Notes: generated by a model from the letters alone, not told the origin. 64,000 bases of DNA from Microbaculum marinisediminis (GCF_025397915.1 NZ_JALIDZ010000011.1:62001-126000), one strand, 5' to 3'. Shown: positions 44,648 through 53,363, counted from the first letter of the stretch. Program-made: numbers and translations.

Positions 44648-44677
44648 CGGGGGATGCCAAGTCGGGGGATGCCAAGC
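44648..44677. repeat. Tandem 15-bp direct repeat between leuD-like and btuB genes
   Basis: Two adjacent copies of CGGGGGATGCCAAG followed by T or C (44648-44662 and 44663-44677). It lies just upstream of the btu promoter and downstream of the leuD-like stop. Function unknown. Confidence 0.8.
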
Positions 44678-44728
44678 CGTGCACGCGCAAACCGCACCGG
44701 CGGGTTATCCAAAGCGTGCCGCCGACGT

Positions 44729-45364
44729 CTATTCGCCCCGCCTTTGGGCGCCGCTTTCCGCCGCTCGCGCGATGTCCGGCATCGCGGCAAGTTTCCTGTC
44801 CACCAGGTTGCGCGCTTCGAGAAGGACCATCAAGGGATCCCAGGAACCCTCGAGGAACCGTCGACGCCGTCCCTCGGGCAGGCAGAAGGGTATTCGCCGG
44901 TCGCCGGAGACGATCTGTCCCGCGGCGATATCAGCCGTGAGTTCGGTTTCCGGGGCGGCCTCGCAACGACTGCGCAGCCAAAGACCGTCCGCGGCGGATA
45001 CCGGCAGGCATGGCAGTCCTATGGACAGACAGTTGCCGGCGAAGATCTCGCCGAACGATTCTCCCACGATCGCCCGGATGCCGAATCGATAGAGCGCCTG
45101 GGGCGCGTGCTCCCGAGAGGAGCCGCAGCCGAAGTTCCGCCCGACCAGCAGGATCGATGCCCCGGCGAAACGCCCGTCGTCGAACGGATGAGGCGCGTCG
45201 CCACGGTCGCGCGCGGCGCGACGCAGGCTTTCGAACACGTGCGCCTCGATCCCGCGGAAGGTGACCAGCTTGAGATACCGCGACTCGAGGATCTGGTCGG
45301 TGTCGATGTCGTTGCCCGCGAGCGGCAAGCCGCGGCCCCGAACCATGTCGATGCGCCCGGTCAT
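44729..45364 (-). CDS. Aconitase-family small subunit (LeuD-like dehydratase/isomerase)
   Basis: A 211-residue swivel-domain protein of the isopropylmalate isomerase small subunit family. It begins with the NDIDTDQILESRYLK core, and has HPFDDGRFAGASILLVG and GRNFGCGSSREHAPQAL, which carry the conserved serine/arginine active-site loop, then GESFGEIFAGNCLSIGLP. ATG 45364 overlaps the leuC-like stop (ATGA). Its context (tricarboxylate transporter, tartrate dehydratase-like enzyme, LacI repressor) suggests a catabolic hydratase, for example for maleate, citraconate or dimethylmalate, not leucine synthesis. Confidence 0.88.
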   Translation of the reverse strand: MTGRIDMVRGRGLPLAGNDIDTDQILESRYLKLVTFRGIEAHVFESLRRAARDRGDAPHPFDDGRFAGASILLVGRNFGCGSSREHAPQALYRFGIRAIVGESFGEIFAGNCLSIGLPCLPVSAADGLWLRSRCEAAPETELTADIAAGQIVSGDRRIPFCLPEGRRRRFLEGSWDPLMVLLEARNLVDRKLAAMPDIARAAESGAQRRGE

Positions 45365-46794
45365 GACCGCCCGCCCCCATCCGGCGTCGCGTCCGGGAAC
45401 GCGCGCACATCCGTTATCTCCCCGGCCAGCGCCGCGGCAGCCACCATGACCGGTGACATCAGGAACGTGCGCCCGTCGGGCGATCCCTGCCGCCCCCGGA
45501 AGTTTCGGTTCGACGACGACGCGCAGACCTGCGGCCCGACCAGTTTGTCGGCATTCATCCCGCAGCACAGGGAGCAGCCCGCGTCACGAAGTTCGAACCC
45601 GCGTTCCTCGAACAGCGTGTCGAACCCCCGGCTCGCCGCTGCCTTGAGCACGGCGCGCGATCCGGGGACGATCATCGCACGCACACCCGACGCGACACGA
45701 CGGTCGGTTGCGCGCAGGAATGCCGCGACGGCCTCGAGATCGGAAAGCCTGCCATTGGTGCAGGACCCGATGAACGCGGTGTCGATCCGCGTGCCCGACA
45801 CCGGTTCCCCCGGAACCATTCCCATGAACTCCATCGCCGCGCGCCAGCCGGTCTCTTCGTCTCCGGCGCCCGCGGGATCGGGCACCGGCAGGTCGACCGG
45901 CACCGACTGATCCGGCGAAGTCCCCCATGTCACCATCGGGCCGACGTCCCCGACGTTCACCACCACCTCGTCGTCCCAGGTGGCGTCGGGCTCGGACGCG
46001 ATGTCCTGCCAGCGCCGGACGGCGGCCTCCCACGCCGCCCCTTCGGGCGCGAACGCACGGCCCTTCAGATAGTCGAACGTGGTCCGGTCGGGATTGACGT
46101 ATCCGCAGCGCGCCCCACCCTCCACAGCCATGTTGCACAGGGTCATCCGCTCTTCCATCGAGAACCGCTCGACCGTGGAGCCGCAGAACTCATAGGCGTA
46201 TCCGAGCCCACCCTTCGCCCCCAGGCGGTGGATCACGTGCAAGGCCACATCCTTGGCGAACACCCCGAAGGCGAGCTCTCCCTCGATCGCGATCCGCCGG
46301 ACCTTCAGCTTCTCCATGACCAGCGACTGCGACGCCAGGACATCGCGCACCTGCGAGGTTCCGATCCCGAAGGCAACCGTTCCGAAGGCGCCATGGGTGG
46401 AGGTGTGGCTGTCGCCGCACGCGATCACCATGCCCGGCTGGGTGAGCCCGCGTTCGGGCGCGACGACATGGACGATCCCGTGCATCGCCTTCATCGGATC
46501 GAAATAGGGAATGCTGCTGGCTCGTGTGTTGCGCGCCAGAAGCTGTACCTGGGCCTCGCACAGCGCGTCGTCGAACCGGCGCACGTCGCCGCCCGTCGAA
46601 ATCGAATGGTCCGCGCACGCAAACGTCCGTTCGGGATGCGCGACGGTCAGTCCGCGTTCGTGCAGATCCTCGAAGGCCTGCGGACTGCTCACTTCGTTGA
46701 TCAGATGGACATCGACCGCGATCTGGTGCTGGTTCTCCGACACCTCACGGACGACATGCGCATCGAAGACCTTGTCGTACAGCGTACCCGCCAT
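45361..46794 (-). CDS. Aconitase-family large subunit (LeuC-like dehydratase/isomerase)
   Basis: A 477-residue catalytic subunit holding a 4Fe-4S cluster. The cluster cysteines are in FIGSCTNGR and AGCSLCCGM; other family segments are VACADHSISTGG-like, GMVIACGDSHTSTHGAFG and SSSNRNFRGRQG. It isomerises or hydrates a 2-hydroxydicarboxylate with the LeuD-like partner. GGGGAGGCG precedes the ATG. It follows the tartrate-dehydratase-like gene by 22 bases in an operon with tctCBA. Annotation as leucine pathway LeuC would be tempting, but no leuA or leuB is present and the regulator and transporter are catabolic. Confidence 0.9.
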   Translation of the reverse strand: MAGTLYDKVFDAHVVREVSENQHQIAVDVHLINEVSSPQAFEDLHERGLTVAHPERTFACADHSISTGGDVRRFDDALCEAQVQLLARNTRASSIPYFDPMKAMHGIVHVVAPERGLTQPGMVIACGDSHTSTHGAFGTVAFGIGTSQVRDVLASQSLVMEKLKVRRIAIEGELAFGVFAKDVALHVIHRLGAKGGLGYAYEFCGSTVERFSMEERMTLCNMAVEGGARCGYVNPDRTTFDYLKGRAFAPEGAAWEAAVRRWQDIASEPDATWDDEVVVNVGDVGPMVTWGTSPDQSVPVDLPVPDPAGAGDEETGWRAAMEFMGMVPGEPVSGTRIDTAFIGSCTNGRLSDLEAVAAFLRATDRRVASGVRAMIVPGSRAVLKAAASRGFDTLFEERGFELRDAGCSLCCGMNADKLVGPQVCASSSNRNFRGRQGSPDGRTFLMSPVMVAAAALAGEITDVRAFPDATPDGGGRS

Positions 46795-46816
46795 TTTATC
46801 GCCTCCCCCGAAACCG

Positions 46817-47983
46817 TCAGCCGAGCAGGTCGGAGATGGCGGCGGCGATGCCGGGCATCTCCTCCAGCCCGAAGCCCGGTGCGTCGCTGGGCCAGACCGT
46901 TCCGTCGACGACCGGACAGCTCGGCGGGAATCCGCCGAACGGCTTGAACACGCCGGGATAGGCCTCGCAACCGCCAAGCCCGAGCCCCGCCACGATATGG
47001 AGGTTTATGAGGTGTCCGCCGTGCGGAAACACCTGCTCACGGCTGTATCCCCGGCGTTCCAGCAGGTCGATAATTCGACCGTATTCCGTCAATCCGTAGC
47101 TCAGGCCGGCATCCATCTGGAAGATGTCGCGGCCCGGCCGCATGCCGCCGAAATTCAGCAGATTGCGGACGTCCTGGAGCGAGAAGAGATTTTCGCCGGT
47201 GGCTATCGCCCCGTCGTAATTGTGCGTCAGCGCCTGATTGAGCGCGAAATCCAGCGGGTCGCCGACCTCCTCGTACCAGCGCAGGCCGTAGCCCGCGATA
47301 CTCTGGCCGAAGGTCAGCGCGTCGTGCAGTCCGAACCGACCGTTGGCGTCGACGGCGAGGCGAGAGCCTGCCCCGGCCACGGCCAGCGCCTCCTCTATGC
47401 GGGCCAGATCCTCGGCCGCATCCGCCCCCCCTACCTTTATCTTGAAGGCGTCGAAGCCCTGGTCGCGATAGCCCTGCAGCTCGTCCCGCAGTGTCCTGCC
47501 GCCGCCCGAAGCGTAGTAATAGCCCCCCGCCGCATAGACCGGCACACGCGCTGCCGCAACCGTCCGGCCGAATGCCTCGGCAACAGCAGCGTAGGCGGGT
47601 CGGTCGTCGAGCTTGGCGTTCAGGTCCCAGATCGCCAGTTCGAGCGCGCCGACGGCCGACGCCCGGTCGCCATGCCCGCCCGGCTTTTCGTTCTTCATGG
47701 CGGCGGCGTAGATCCTGGCCGGATCGAAGCGTGTCCGGCTCTCGTCCAGCAGGGAGTCCGGAGCCGCGTTCAGAATGCGCGGGCGGATGCGGGTCGACAG
47801 GATACCGTGCTGGGCGTACCGCCCGATCGAGTTGAACCCGATTCCGGCGACCGGACGGCCATTGCGAACGACATCGCTGACAACGGCGACGAGGGACACG
47901 TCGTGATCGTCAAACGATACGACCGCATTGGAAATGGCGCCCTCGAGCTTCACGCTGCGGGTCACGATGTCGGCTATCTTCAC
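46817..47983 (-). CDS. Enolase-superfamily dehydratase, D-tartrate dehydratase-like (TarD)
   Basis: A 388-residue member of the enolase superfamily, mandelate racemase subgroup. It closely follows the Bradyrhizobium D-tartrate dehydratase pattern: NEKPGGHGDRASAVGALELA, VYAAGGYYY, the catalytic KIKVGG, metal ligands in AVDANGRF, WYEEVGDPLDF and ATGENLF, then GGMRPGRDIFQMDAGLSYG, and the general-base His region FPHGGH followed by AGLGLGGCEAYPGVF. TarD dehydrates D-tartrate to oxaloacetate. One change is GGCEAYP where I recall GGNESYP. GGGAGAG precedes the start. In an operon with tctCBA, which would import the acid. Confidence 0.87.
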   Translation of the reverse strand: MKIADIVTRSVKLEGAISNAVVSFDDHDVSLVAVVSDVVRNGRPVAGIGFNSIGRYAQHGILSTRIRPRILNAAPDSLLDESRTRFDPARIYAAAMKNEKPGGHGDRASAVGALELAIWDLNAKLDDRPAYAAVAEAFGRTVAAARVPVYAAGGYYYASGGGRTLRDELQGYRDQGFDAFKIKVGGADAAEDLARIEEALAVAGAGSRLAVDANGRFGLHDALTFGQSIAGYGLRWYEEVGDPLDFALNQALTHNYDGAIATGENLFSLQDVRNLLNFGGMRPGRDIFQMDAGLSYGLTEYGRIIDLLERRGYSREQVFPHGGHLINLHIVAGLGLGGCEAYPGVFKPFGGFPPSCPVVDGTVWPSDAPGFGLEEMPGIAAAISDLLG

Positions 47984-48047
47984 TCAAACTCTCCCAGGCT
48001 CGTCAGAGACTCGGTTATGCGGAAAAACGGTTCGGCGCGGTTGGAAG

Positions 48048-48983
48048 TCAGATCCCCTTGGCGGGGCCGAACGCCCGTTCCTTCATCCGGACCAGGCGCG
48101 TCAGGGTCTCGTTGACCGGTGCGGTCAGCCCGACCTTTGCCGCTTCACGCGGTATCGCGCCGTTGATGAAGTCGATTTCACTGGGTCGTCCGGCTTCGTG
48201 GTCGAGCAGCATCGAGGGTTTCGCAGCCGGCATCCGCCCGGCGAAGGCGCGGACACGAGCGACCGGATCGGCCATATCCAGGGCAATCCCCCGGGCACGG
48301 GCGATGCCCGCGGCTTCGACGGCGGCGGCGCGGCTGACCGCACCGAGTTCCGGATCGTCCATCGCCTCGCCCACGGTCAATCCCGTCAGCGCGCACGGTG
48401 CGCTGTAGGCGACGTTGCAGATCAGCTTGTCCCACTGCATCGCTGCGATGTCGTTGACCGCTTCGGTCCGGAACCCGGCGTCGCTCCAGACCGCCGCCAC
48501 GCCTTCGGCCTCGCGGAACGGGAGGCCGGCATAGGCGCCCATCTGGATCACCTGCATGCCGTTGTGGTGGGCGTGCCCGGGTCCCTTCAGAGAGGCACCG
48601 AAACCGCCAGCGATGCCGACGAGAAGGCGGTCGGGATCGATCGAGGCCGCCACCTCGTCGGCGGCGCCCAGGCCGTTCTGAATTGTAAGCACGACGGTGT
48701 CCGGCCCGATCATCGGCTTCGCCGTCTTGGCGGCCGCACCGGCGGCGGCGGACTTCACGGCCAGGATCATCAGGTCCACGGCCTCGCCCGGGGGCGGCGC
48801 CTCGAAAGCGCGGACCCGAACCCGGCGGTTGCCGCTGGCCCCCTCAACGACCAGGCCGTCGCGATTGATCGCCTCGACATGGGCCGCCCATCTGTCGATG
48901 GCGAGCACGTCGTGTCCCGCATCGGCCAGGAGAGCCGCGTAGACCGACCCCATGGCACCGCATCCGACCACTGCAATTTTCAT
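48048..48983 (-). CDS. Ketopantoate reductase-family (PanE/ApbA) oxidoreductase
   Basis: A 311-residue NADPH-dependent enzyme. The Rossmann motif is VVGCGAMGSVYAALLA at the N-terminus, TIQNGLG is in the middle, and the catalytic lysine lies in MQWDKLICNVAYSAPCALTG; the late KPSMLLDHEAGRPSEIDFING is a family hallmark. In this operon it more likely reduces or oxidises a 2-oxo-3-hydroxyacid of the degradation route than makes pantoate. ATG 48983 follows GAGGAGG. Confidence 0.9.
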   Translation of the reverse strand: MKIAVVGCGAMGSVYAALLADAGHDVLAIDRWAAHVEAINRDGLVVEGASGNRRVRVRAFEAPPPGEAVDLMILAVKSAAAGAAAKTAKPMIGPDTVVLTIQNGLGAADEVAASIDPDRLLVGIAGGFGASLKGPGHAHHNGMQVIQMGAYAGLPFREAEGVAAVWSDAGFRTEAVNDIAAMQWDKLICNVAYSAPCALTGLTVGEAMDDPELGAVSRAAAVEAAGIARARGIALDMADPVARVRAFAGRMPAAKPSMLLDHEAGRPSEIDFINGAIPREAAKVGLTAPVNETLTRLVRMKERAFGPAKGI

Positions 48984-49037
48984 GTTATGCCTCCTCAGCA
49001 CGTCGGGGCCGGTTCGCCCCGGTCTGTCCGTAGGATC

Positions 49038-50549
49038 TCAGGCCTGCGCACGGCGGCTCTGGCGGACAAGTCGCAGCACGCCCGTCAGCACGCTGAAGCC
49101 AAGCAGCGCCAGCAGGACCAGCGACACCGGCCGGTCCAGGAAGATCGAGAGGCTCAACCCGCCGAAGGTCTGGTAGGTTCGCAACAATTCGGCGTCGAGG
49201 ATCGGCCCCAGCACGATCCCCAGAACGACGGCGATCAGCGGATAGTCGAACCGTCTCAGCACGATTCCCAGAACCGCGAATACGGCCATCAGCACCACGT
49301 CGAACATCAGCAGATGGACCGCGTAGGTGCCGGCGATGGAGAAGACCGCGATCACCGGGATGAGGATCTTCGTGGGAATTCGGACGATGCGCGCCGCCCA
49401 GAACGAAACCAGCAGACCCAGACCCAAGAGGCAGGCCGACGTGAGGAACTGCGCCAGCATGACCCCATAGACGAGGTCCGGTCGTTCCATGAACAGGCGC
49501 GGCCCGGGGATCAGCCCCTGAAGCATCAGGGCGCCGATCAGGACGGCCGTCGCCAGCCCGCCGGGGATCCCAAGCGCGAGCATCAGGGCCAGTGCGCCGC
49601 CCTCCGAGGCATTGTTGGCCGATTCCGCGCTGACCAGGCCTTCCGGCGCCCCCTTCCCGAACTGCTCCGGGGTCGCGGATGCGCGCTTCGCCTCGTTGTA
49701 GCTGACGACGCTGGCGATCGTGGCGCCCGCGCCGGGCAGGGCCCCGATTATCACCCCCAGCCCGCACGAGCGCAGCAAGGTCGCGGGATAGGCGAAGGCC
49801 CTTCTGTATCCGAGCCGAAGCTGGGACCAGGCGGAACCGGACGTGGCGGACGCGACCGCCTGGGGATCGGCGACATGCGACTTCTGCAGCATGGAGAACA
49901 GTTCGGAGAAGCCGATCAGCCCGATCAGCGCGGGAATGATCGAGATGCCGTCCATCAGTTCGAAATAGCCGAACGTTCCCCGGATCGCGCCGGTCGAGGA
50001 CATGCCGGTGGTGCTGATCAGAACCCCGAACAGACCGGCGATCGCAGCCTTGAGGAAGCTCTTGTCCAGCGTCGCGATGATCGTCAGGCCGAGCGCGCCG
50101 ACGAGGAACATTTCGGGAGGGCCGAACTTCAGGGCGAATACGACGATAATCGGCATGATCAGGATCAGGAAGAAGGATCCCACCAGGTTGCCGGTGGCCG
50201 ACGCGGCCACCGAGGTCCCTAGGGCCTCGTACGCCCTACCCTGGCGCGTCATCGGGAAACCATCGAGCCCGGTCATGATCGCCTGCGGCGATCCGGGAAT
50301 GTTGAGAAGGATCGCCGAGATCGAGGCGCCGAAGTTTCCGCCGGCATAGACGGCAGTCAGGAAAACGATGGCGACGATCGGGCTCATCGCGAATGTCAGC
50401 GGCAGCATGACGCTGATCGCCAGCGGTGTGCTGAAGCCGGGGATGGCTCCGGTCACGATGCCGAACAACAATCCCGCCAGCAGGACGAACAGAACCTGCC
50501 AGTCGGTGAGCAGCGCTGCTCCGGCGGCGATGGATCCGAGATCGAACAT
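49038..50549 (-). CDS. tctA: Tripartite tricarboxylate transporter, large permease TctA
   Basis: A 503-residue inner-membrane protein with about twelve hydrophobic helices. TctA motifs are GAIPGFSTPLAISVMLPLTF, GGNFGASISAILLNIPGSP, GALPGAGATIASVVSYNEAK and SANNASEGGALALMLALGIPG. It moves a di- or tricarboxylate with sodium or protons, using TctC for capture. It follows tctB by 43 bases. Confidence 0.94.
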   Translation of the reverse strand: MFDLGSIAAGAALLTDWQVLFVLLAGLLFGIVTGAIPGFSTPLAISVMLPLTFAMSPIVAIVFLTAVYAGGNFGASISAILLNIPGSPQAIMTGLDGFPMTRQGRAYEALGTSVAASATGNLVGSFFLILIMPIIVVFALKFGPPEMFLVGALGLTIIATLDKSFLKAAIAGLFGVLISTTGMSSTGAIRGTFGYFELMDGISIIPALIGLIGFSELFSMLQKSHVADPQAVASATSGSAWSQLRLGYRRAFAYPATLLRSCGLGVIIGALPGAGATIASVVSYNEAKRASATPEQFGKGAPEGLVSAESANNASEGGALALMLALGIPGGLATAVLIGALMLQGLIPGPRLFMERPDLVYGVMLAQFLTSACLLGLGLLVSFWAARIVRIPTKILIPVIAVFSIAGTYAVHLLMFDVVLMAVFAVLGIVLRRFDYPLIAVVLGIVLGPILDAELLRTYQTFGGLSLSIFLDRPVSLVLLALLGFSVLTGVLRLVRQSRRAQA

Positions 50550-50592
50550 GGTGTCACCGTGGGCGGATGGGGATGCGGGCTGGGGAGCGGGC

Positions 50593-51084
50593 TCAGAAAA
50601 GCAGACCTGCGGGCAGCCGCAGATTCAGGAAATGCTCCATGCCGGACCAGATCAGTCCGGTGAGCAAGGTCGGCGTGAGAACCAGGACGGCAGGAGACCG
50701 AACGCCCAACGCCAGGAGCTGGAGAAAGGTGTAGGCCATGGTGGTCACGACGAAGCCGACGACCGGGATCGCCCAGATGTACCCGGCCGTAAGGACGATG
50801 AACGAGATCGACTTCACCAGATTGACCGGCGCGGATATCCCCGCCGGCCCAGCGGCAGCCTCCGAGCCCTCGCGCACGGTCTCGACGAGCCGCTTGCCTG
50901 CGAAGGCCAAGCAGCACAGGACGAGCAGCGCATATACCGGTTCGATCAGCAGGAGATTGGTTTCCGGCCGCGGCAGCGCCGCCACTTCGAGGTAGTAGCG
51001 TGTCGAGTAGCCGAGGAGCAGCAGCGGGACGATCATCTCGCCGCCGAACCGCAGCCATGGATTCGATGCGTTTGAACGTGGCAT
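50593..51084 (-). CDS. tctB: Tripartite tricarboxylate transporter, small permease TctB
   Basis: A 163-residue protein with four hydrophobic segments (for example LLLIEPVYALLVLCCLAF and YIWAIPVVGFVVTTMAYTFL), the usual TctB form. ATG 51084 is chosen (MPRSNAS); the frame remains open upstream through the tctC end. It follows tctC after a hairpin at 51113-51136. Confidence 0.88.
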   Translation of the reverse strand: MPRSNASNPWLRFGGEMIVPLLLLGYSTRYYLEVAALPRPETNLLLIEPVYALLVLCCLAFAGKRLVETVREGSEAAAGPAGISAPVNLVKSISFIVLTAGYIWAIPVVGFVVTTMAYTFLQLLALGVRSPAVLVLTPTLLTGLIWSGMEHFLNLRLPAGLLF

Positions 51085-51112
51085 GGGGACCTCGTGGATC
51101 GATCGCGACTGC

Positions 51113-51136
51113 CCCGGGCGCGCGACGGCGCCCGGG
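51113..51136 (-). terminator. Intercistronic hairpin between tctC and tctB
   Basis: Perfect 9-bp inverted repeat CCCGGGCGC/GCGCCCGGG with a six-base loop, 18 bases after the tctC stop. No T tract, so more likely a stabilising or partial-termination element that favours binding protein over permease. Confidence 0.7.
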
Positions 51137-51154
51137 AACCTGACGGACTGGGCC

Positions 51155-52132
51155 TCAGTTGTTGCCCAGCACATCCTTGAAGCGCTCGACCACCTTGTGC
51201 ATGTCGCTGGCGTATTCGGTCGACGCGTCCGGCCCCATGTAGCCGGAGATGACATCCGTGCCCGTGGTCTTCAGGTATGCCTCGTACTCGTCGCTCTCGT
51301 AGGTCTGCTTGTAGCTTTCGACCAGTTGAGCGAAGCCTTCCGGATTGTCCTTGGCAAAGGCGGCGTGGGCCGCCACGAAACGGCTGTCGCCGATCTGCGG
51401 CACGTTGAGCCCCTCGAACGCCTGGGATATCGGCACGGCGCCGTCCAGCCCGGGGAACGGTTCTGGCGACGCGACCGCGAGCACCCGGATCTGATCGCCA
51501 AGCGAGCTATCCCCGAAGGCGCCGGAGATGGTCGCGTCGCTGTGATTGCCGAGCAGGTTGGTGCGCAGCGCTCCGCCGCTGTCGAACGTCACGACGCGGA
51601 CATCCAGATCCAGTTCCTGGATCAGCGCCAGTCCGAACAGCGATGTACCGCCGCCGTGGATCATCGCCAGCGAGAGCTCGCCCGGTTTCGCGCGCGCCTC
51701 TTCCACGAAGGCATCGATGCTGTCGAAGCGCGAGTCCGCGCTGACGGCGACATCGCCATAGTCGCGCTGCTCGAAATTGACGAAGGCGAAGTCGTCCAGG
51801 CTGAAGTCGGCATCCTGGACCACCGTGTTTATGCTCAGCGTCGGCTGGATCCCGACGAACAGCGTGTGCCCGTCCGCCGGCGCGTTCAGGAACGTTTTCG
51901 CGCCCAGAAGCCCGCTCGCGCCGGGCCGGTTCTCTACGATCACCGAGACGCCATCGAGACGCTTTTCCCAATGCTGCGCCAGACCGCGCGCGAACCGGTC
52001 GATCGACCCGCCGGCGCCGAATGGCACGATCATGGTGATGTTCTTGCTCGGCCATGCCTCGGCCACCGCTTGACCCGCAAAGGCGGACACAGCGAGGGCA
52101 GACAGGACGCCAATCAGTTTCGTTCGCAGCAT
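51155..52132 (-). CDS. tctC: Tripartite tricarboxylate transporter binding protein TctC (Bug family)
   Basis: A 325-residue periplasmic protein with a signal peptide ending near residues 24-26 (GQAVAEAWP). Bug family motifs are WPSKNITMIVPFGAGGSIDR, VIVENRPGASGLLG and the DGHTLFVG strand. It captures the carboxylate for TctAB. ATG 52132 is preceded by GGGAGGAAAA. First gene of the operon, with a promoter (52229-52258) and LacI-type operator (52207-52222) in its leader. Confidence 0.93.
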   Translation of the reverse strand: MLRTKLIGVLSALAVSAFAGQAVAEAWPSKNITMIVPFGAGGSIDRFARGLAQHWEKRLDGVSVIVENRPGASGLLGAKTFLNAPADGHTLFVGIQPTLSINTVVQDADFSLDDFAFVNFEQRDYGDVAVSADSRFDSIDAFVEEARAKPGELSLAMIHGGGTSLFGLALIQELDLDVRVVTFDSGGALRTNLLGNHSDATISGAFGDSSLGDQIRVLAVASPEPFPGLDGAVPISQAFEGLNVPQIGDSRFVAAHAAFAKDNPEGFAQLVESYKQTYESDEYEAYLKTTGTDVISGYMGPDASTEYASDMHKVVERFKDVLGNN

Positions 52133-52206
52133 TTTTTGGTTTTCCTCCCGTGCTTGAATGCAATGAAAGCCTCGCATTTGATTACATGCAGGCTGGCGCA
52201 CTCCAA

Positions 52207-52222
52207 ATGCACACGTGTGCAT
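52207..52222. promoter_or_regulatory. LacI-type operator upstream of tctC
   Basis: The perfect 16-bp palindrome ATGCACACGTGTGCAT, with a central CG, lies just after the tctC -10 and covers the expected start of transcription. This is the classic place for repression by the divergent LacI-family protein. Confidence 0.8.
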
Positions 52223-52228
52223 GCCCAA

Positions 52229-52258
52229 TTTTTAGTGGTACTTTTCGAATCGTGTCAA
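52229..52258 (-). promoter_or_regulatory. Promoter of the tctCBA operon
   Basis: On the minus strand, TTGACA (52258-52253) and TAAAAA (52234-52229) are 18 bases apart. The predicted start of transcription falls at the edge of the palindrome. Confidence 0.65.
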
Positions 52259-52307
52259 GATGAAACTCAAGTCGACAGGACCTGAGCCACGACAGGGGAA
52301 CCCGCCT

Positions 52308-53363
52308 ATGGCAGGCACGCGTCGCCGCGACAGGGGACAGGTCACGATCAAGGATATCGCCCAGAAGCTGGGTGTTTCGCACGCGACCGTTTCGCGCGCA
52401 CTGAACGATTCACCGCTGATCACGGAACCGACGAAAGCGCGCATCCGCGCCATGGCGGCCGAACTGGGATATGTCCCCGACTCCGCCGCGCGGGTCATGC
52501 GCGGCGAGGCCTCCAACATCGTCGGCTTCATCCTTCCCGATGTGCAGAACCACTTCTACAGCACCGTCGCCAAGGTCCTGGCGGAAACGGTGTCGTCCGC
52601 GGGATTGCAGCTGGTTCTGGCGATTTCCGAGGACGACCCGGAGCGCGAACTGCGCCATGTCCGGGAACTTCACCGGGCACGGGCAAGAGGGATCGTCATC
52701 ACGCCGGTCGCGGGACTGCTCGGGGAAACCGCGGAGCTTCTGTCCGAACTGCGGTGCGTTCAGCTCGTGCGCGCGCATCCCGATGTGACGGCGGACCTGG
52801 TGGCCGCGCAGGATGGCGAAGCGACACGCACCTCTACCCGATACCTGCTGGATCTCGGACATCGCCGGATCGCCTATCTGGGTGGCGGCCCCGAGACCCT
52901 CAGCACGGGCGTGCGTCGTATCGACGGGTATCGAAGCGCCATGAGCGCTGTCGACGGCGCCGAGATACTCGAATGCCAGACACCACCACACCCCGATAAC
53001 GGCTATCGGGTCGCGTTGGACTTTTTGCGACGGACCCGGCCGCCGACCGGCCTGGTAATCGGCAGCTCGCAGCTTACGCTAGGCGTCCTGCGCGCCATTC
53101 GGGAAATCGGACTGAACGTGCCCGGGGACGTATCGCTCGTCAGCTATGACGACCCCGATTGGCAGGAGCTCTGGGGTCCGGGCATCAGCACGATCGCCCT
53201 GCCAATCAGACGGATTGCACATTCCGCGGCGCAGAAAATCTGTTCTCCGGAGACCGAAGCGCCGGCGGACGGCGGCATCGTCATCGAGACGAAGCCGCGC
53301 GGCAGCGGCACCTACTATCCCGTGCAGCTGATAAAACGGGGCAGTTGCCGCGCGCTGCCGTGA
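52308..53363 (+). CDS. LacI-family transcriptional repressor of the tct operon
   Basis: A 351-residue LacI/GalR regulator. The helix-turn-helix and hinge read TIKDIAQKLGVSHATVSRAL (residues about 13-32); the sensor domain has GFILPDVQNHFYSTVAKVL, GHRRIAYLGG and SLVSYDDPDWQELWGPGIST. ATG 52308 is preferred since AGGGGA is eight bases upstream; ATG 52260 would add 16 residues and overlap the tctC promoter. It diverges from tctC and probably binds the palindrome at 52207-52222. The effector may be tartrate or a breakdown product. Confidence 0.92.
   Translation: MAGTRRRDRGQVTIKDIAQKLGVSHATVSRALNDSPLITEPTKARIRAMAAELGYVPDSAARVMRGEASNIVGFILPDVQNHFYSTVAKVLAETVSSAGLQLVLAISEDDPERELRHVRELHRARARGIVITPVAGLLGETAELLSELRCVQLVRAHPDVTADLVAAQDGEATRTSTRYLLDLGHRRIAYLGGGPETLSTGVRRIDGYRSAMSAVDGAEILECQTPPHPDNGYRVALDFLRRTRPPTGLVIGSSQLTLGVLRAIREIGLNVPGDVSLVSYDDPDWQELWGPGISTIALPIRRIAHSAAQKICSPETEAPADGGIVIETKPRGSGTYYPVQLIKRGSCRALP

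Noticed and set aside
44729-46794. Leucine biosynthesis locus
   Set aside because: No leuA or leuB, and the genes sit in a carboxylate transport operon with a tartrate dehydratase-like gene under a LacI repressor.
47928-50222. A 760-residue plus-strand open frame opposite the ketopantoate reductase-like gene and tctA
   Set aside because: Antisense to two well-recognised genes, with biased composition.
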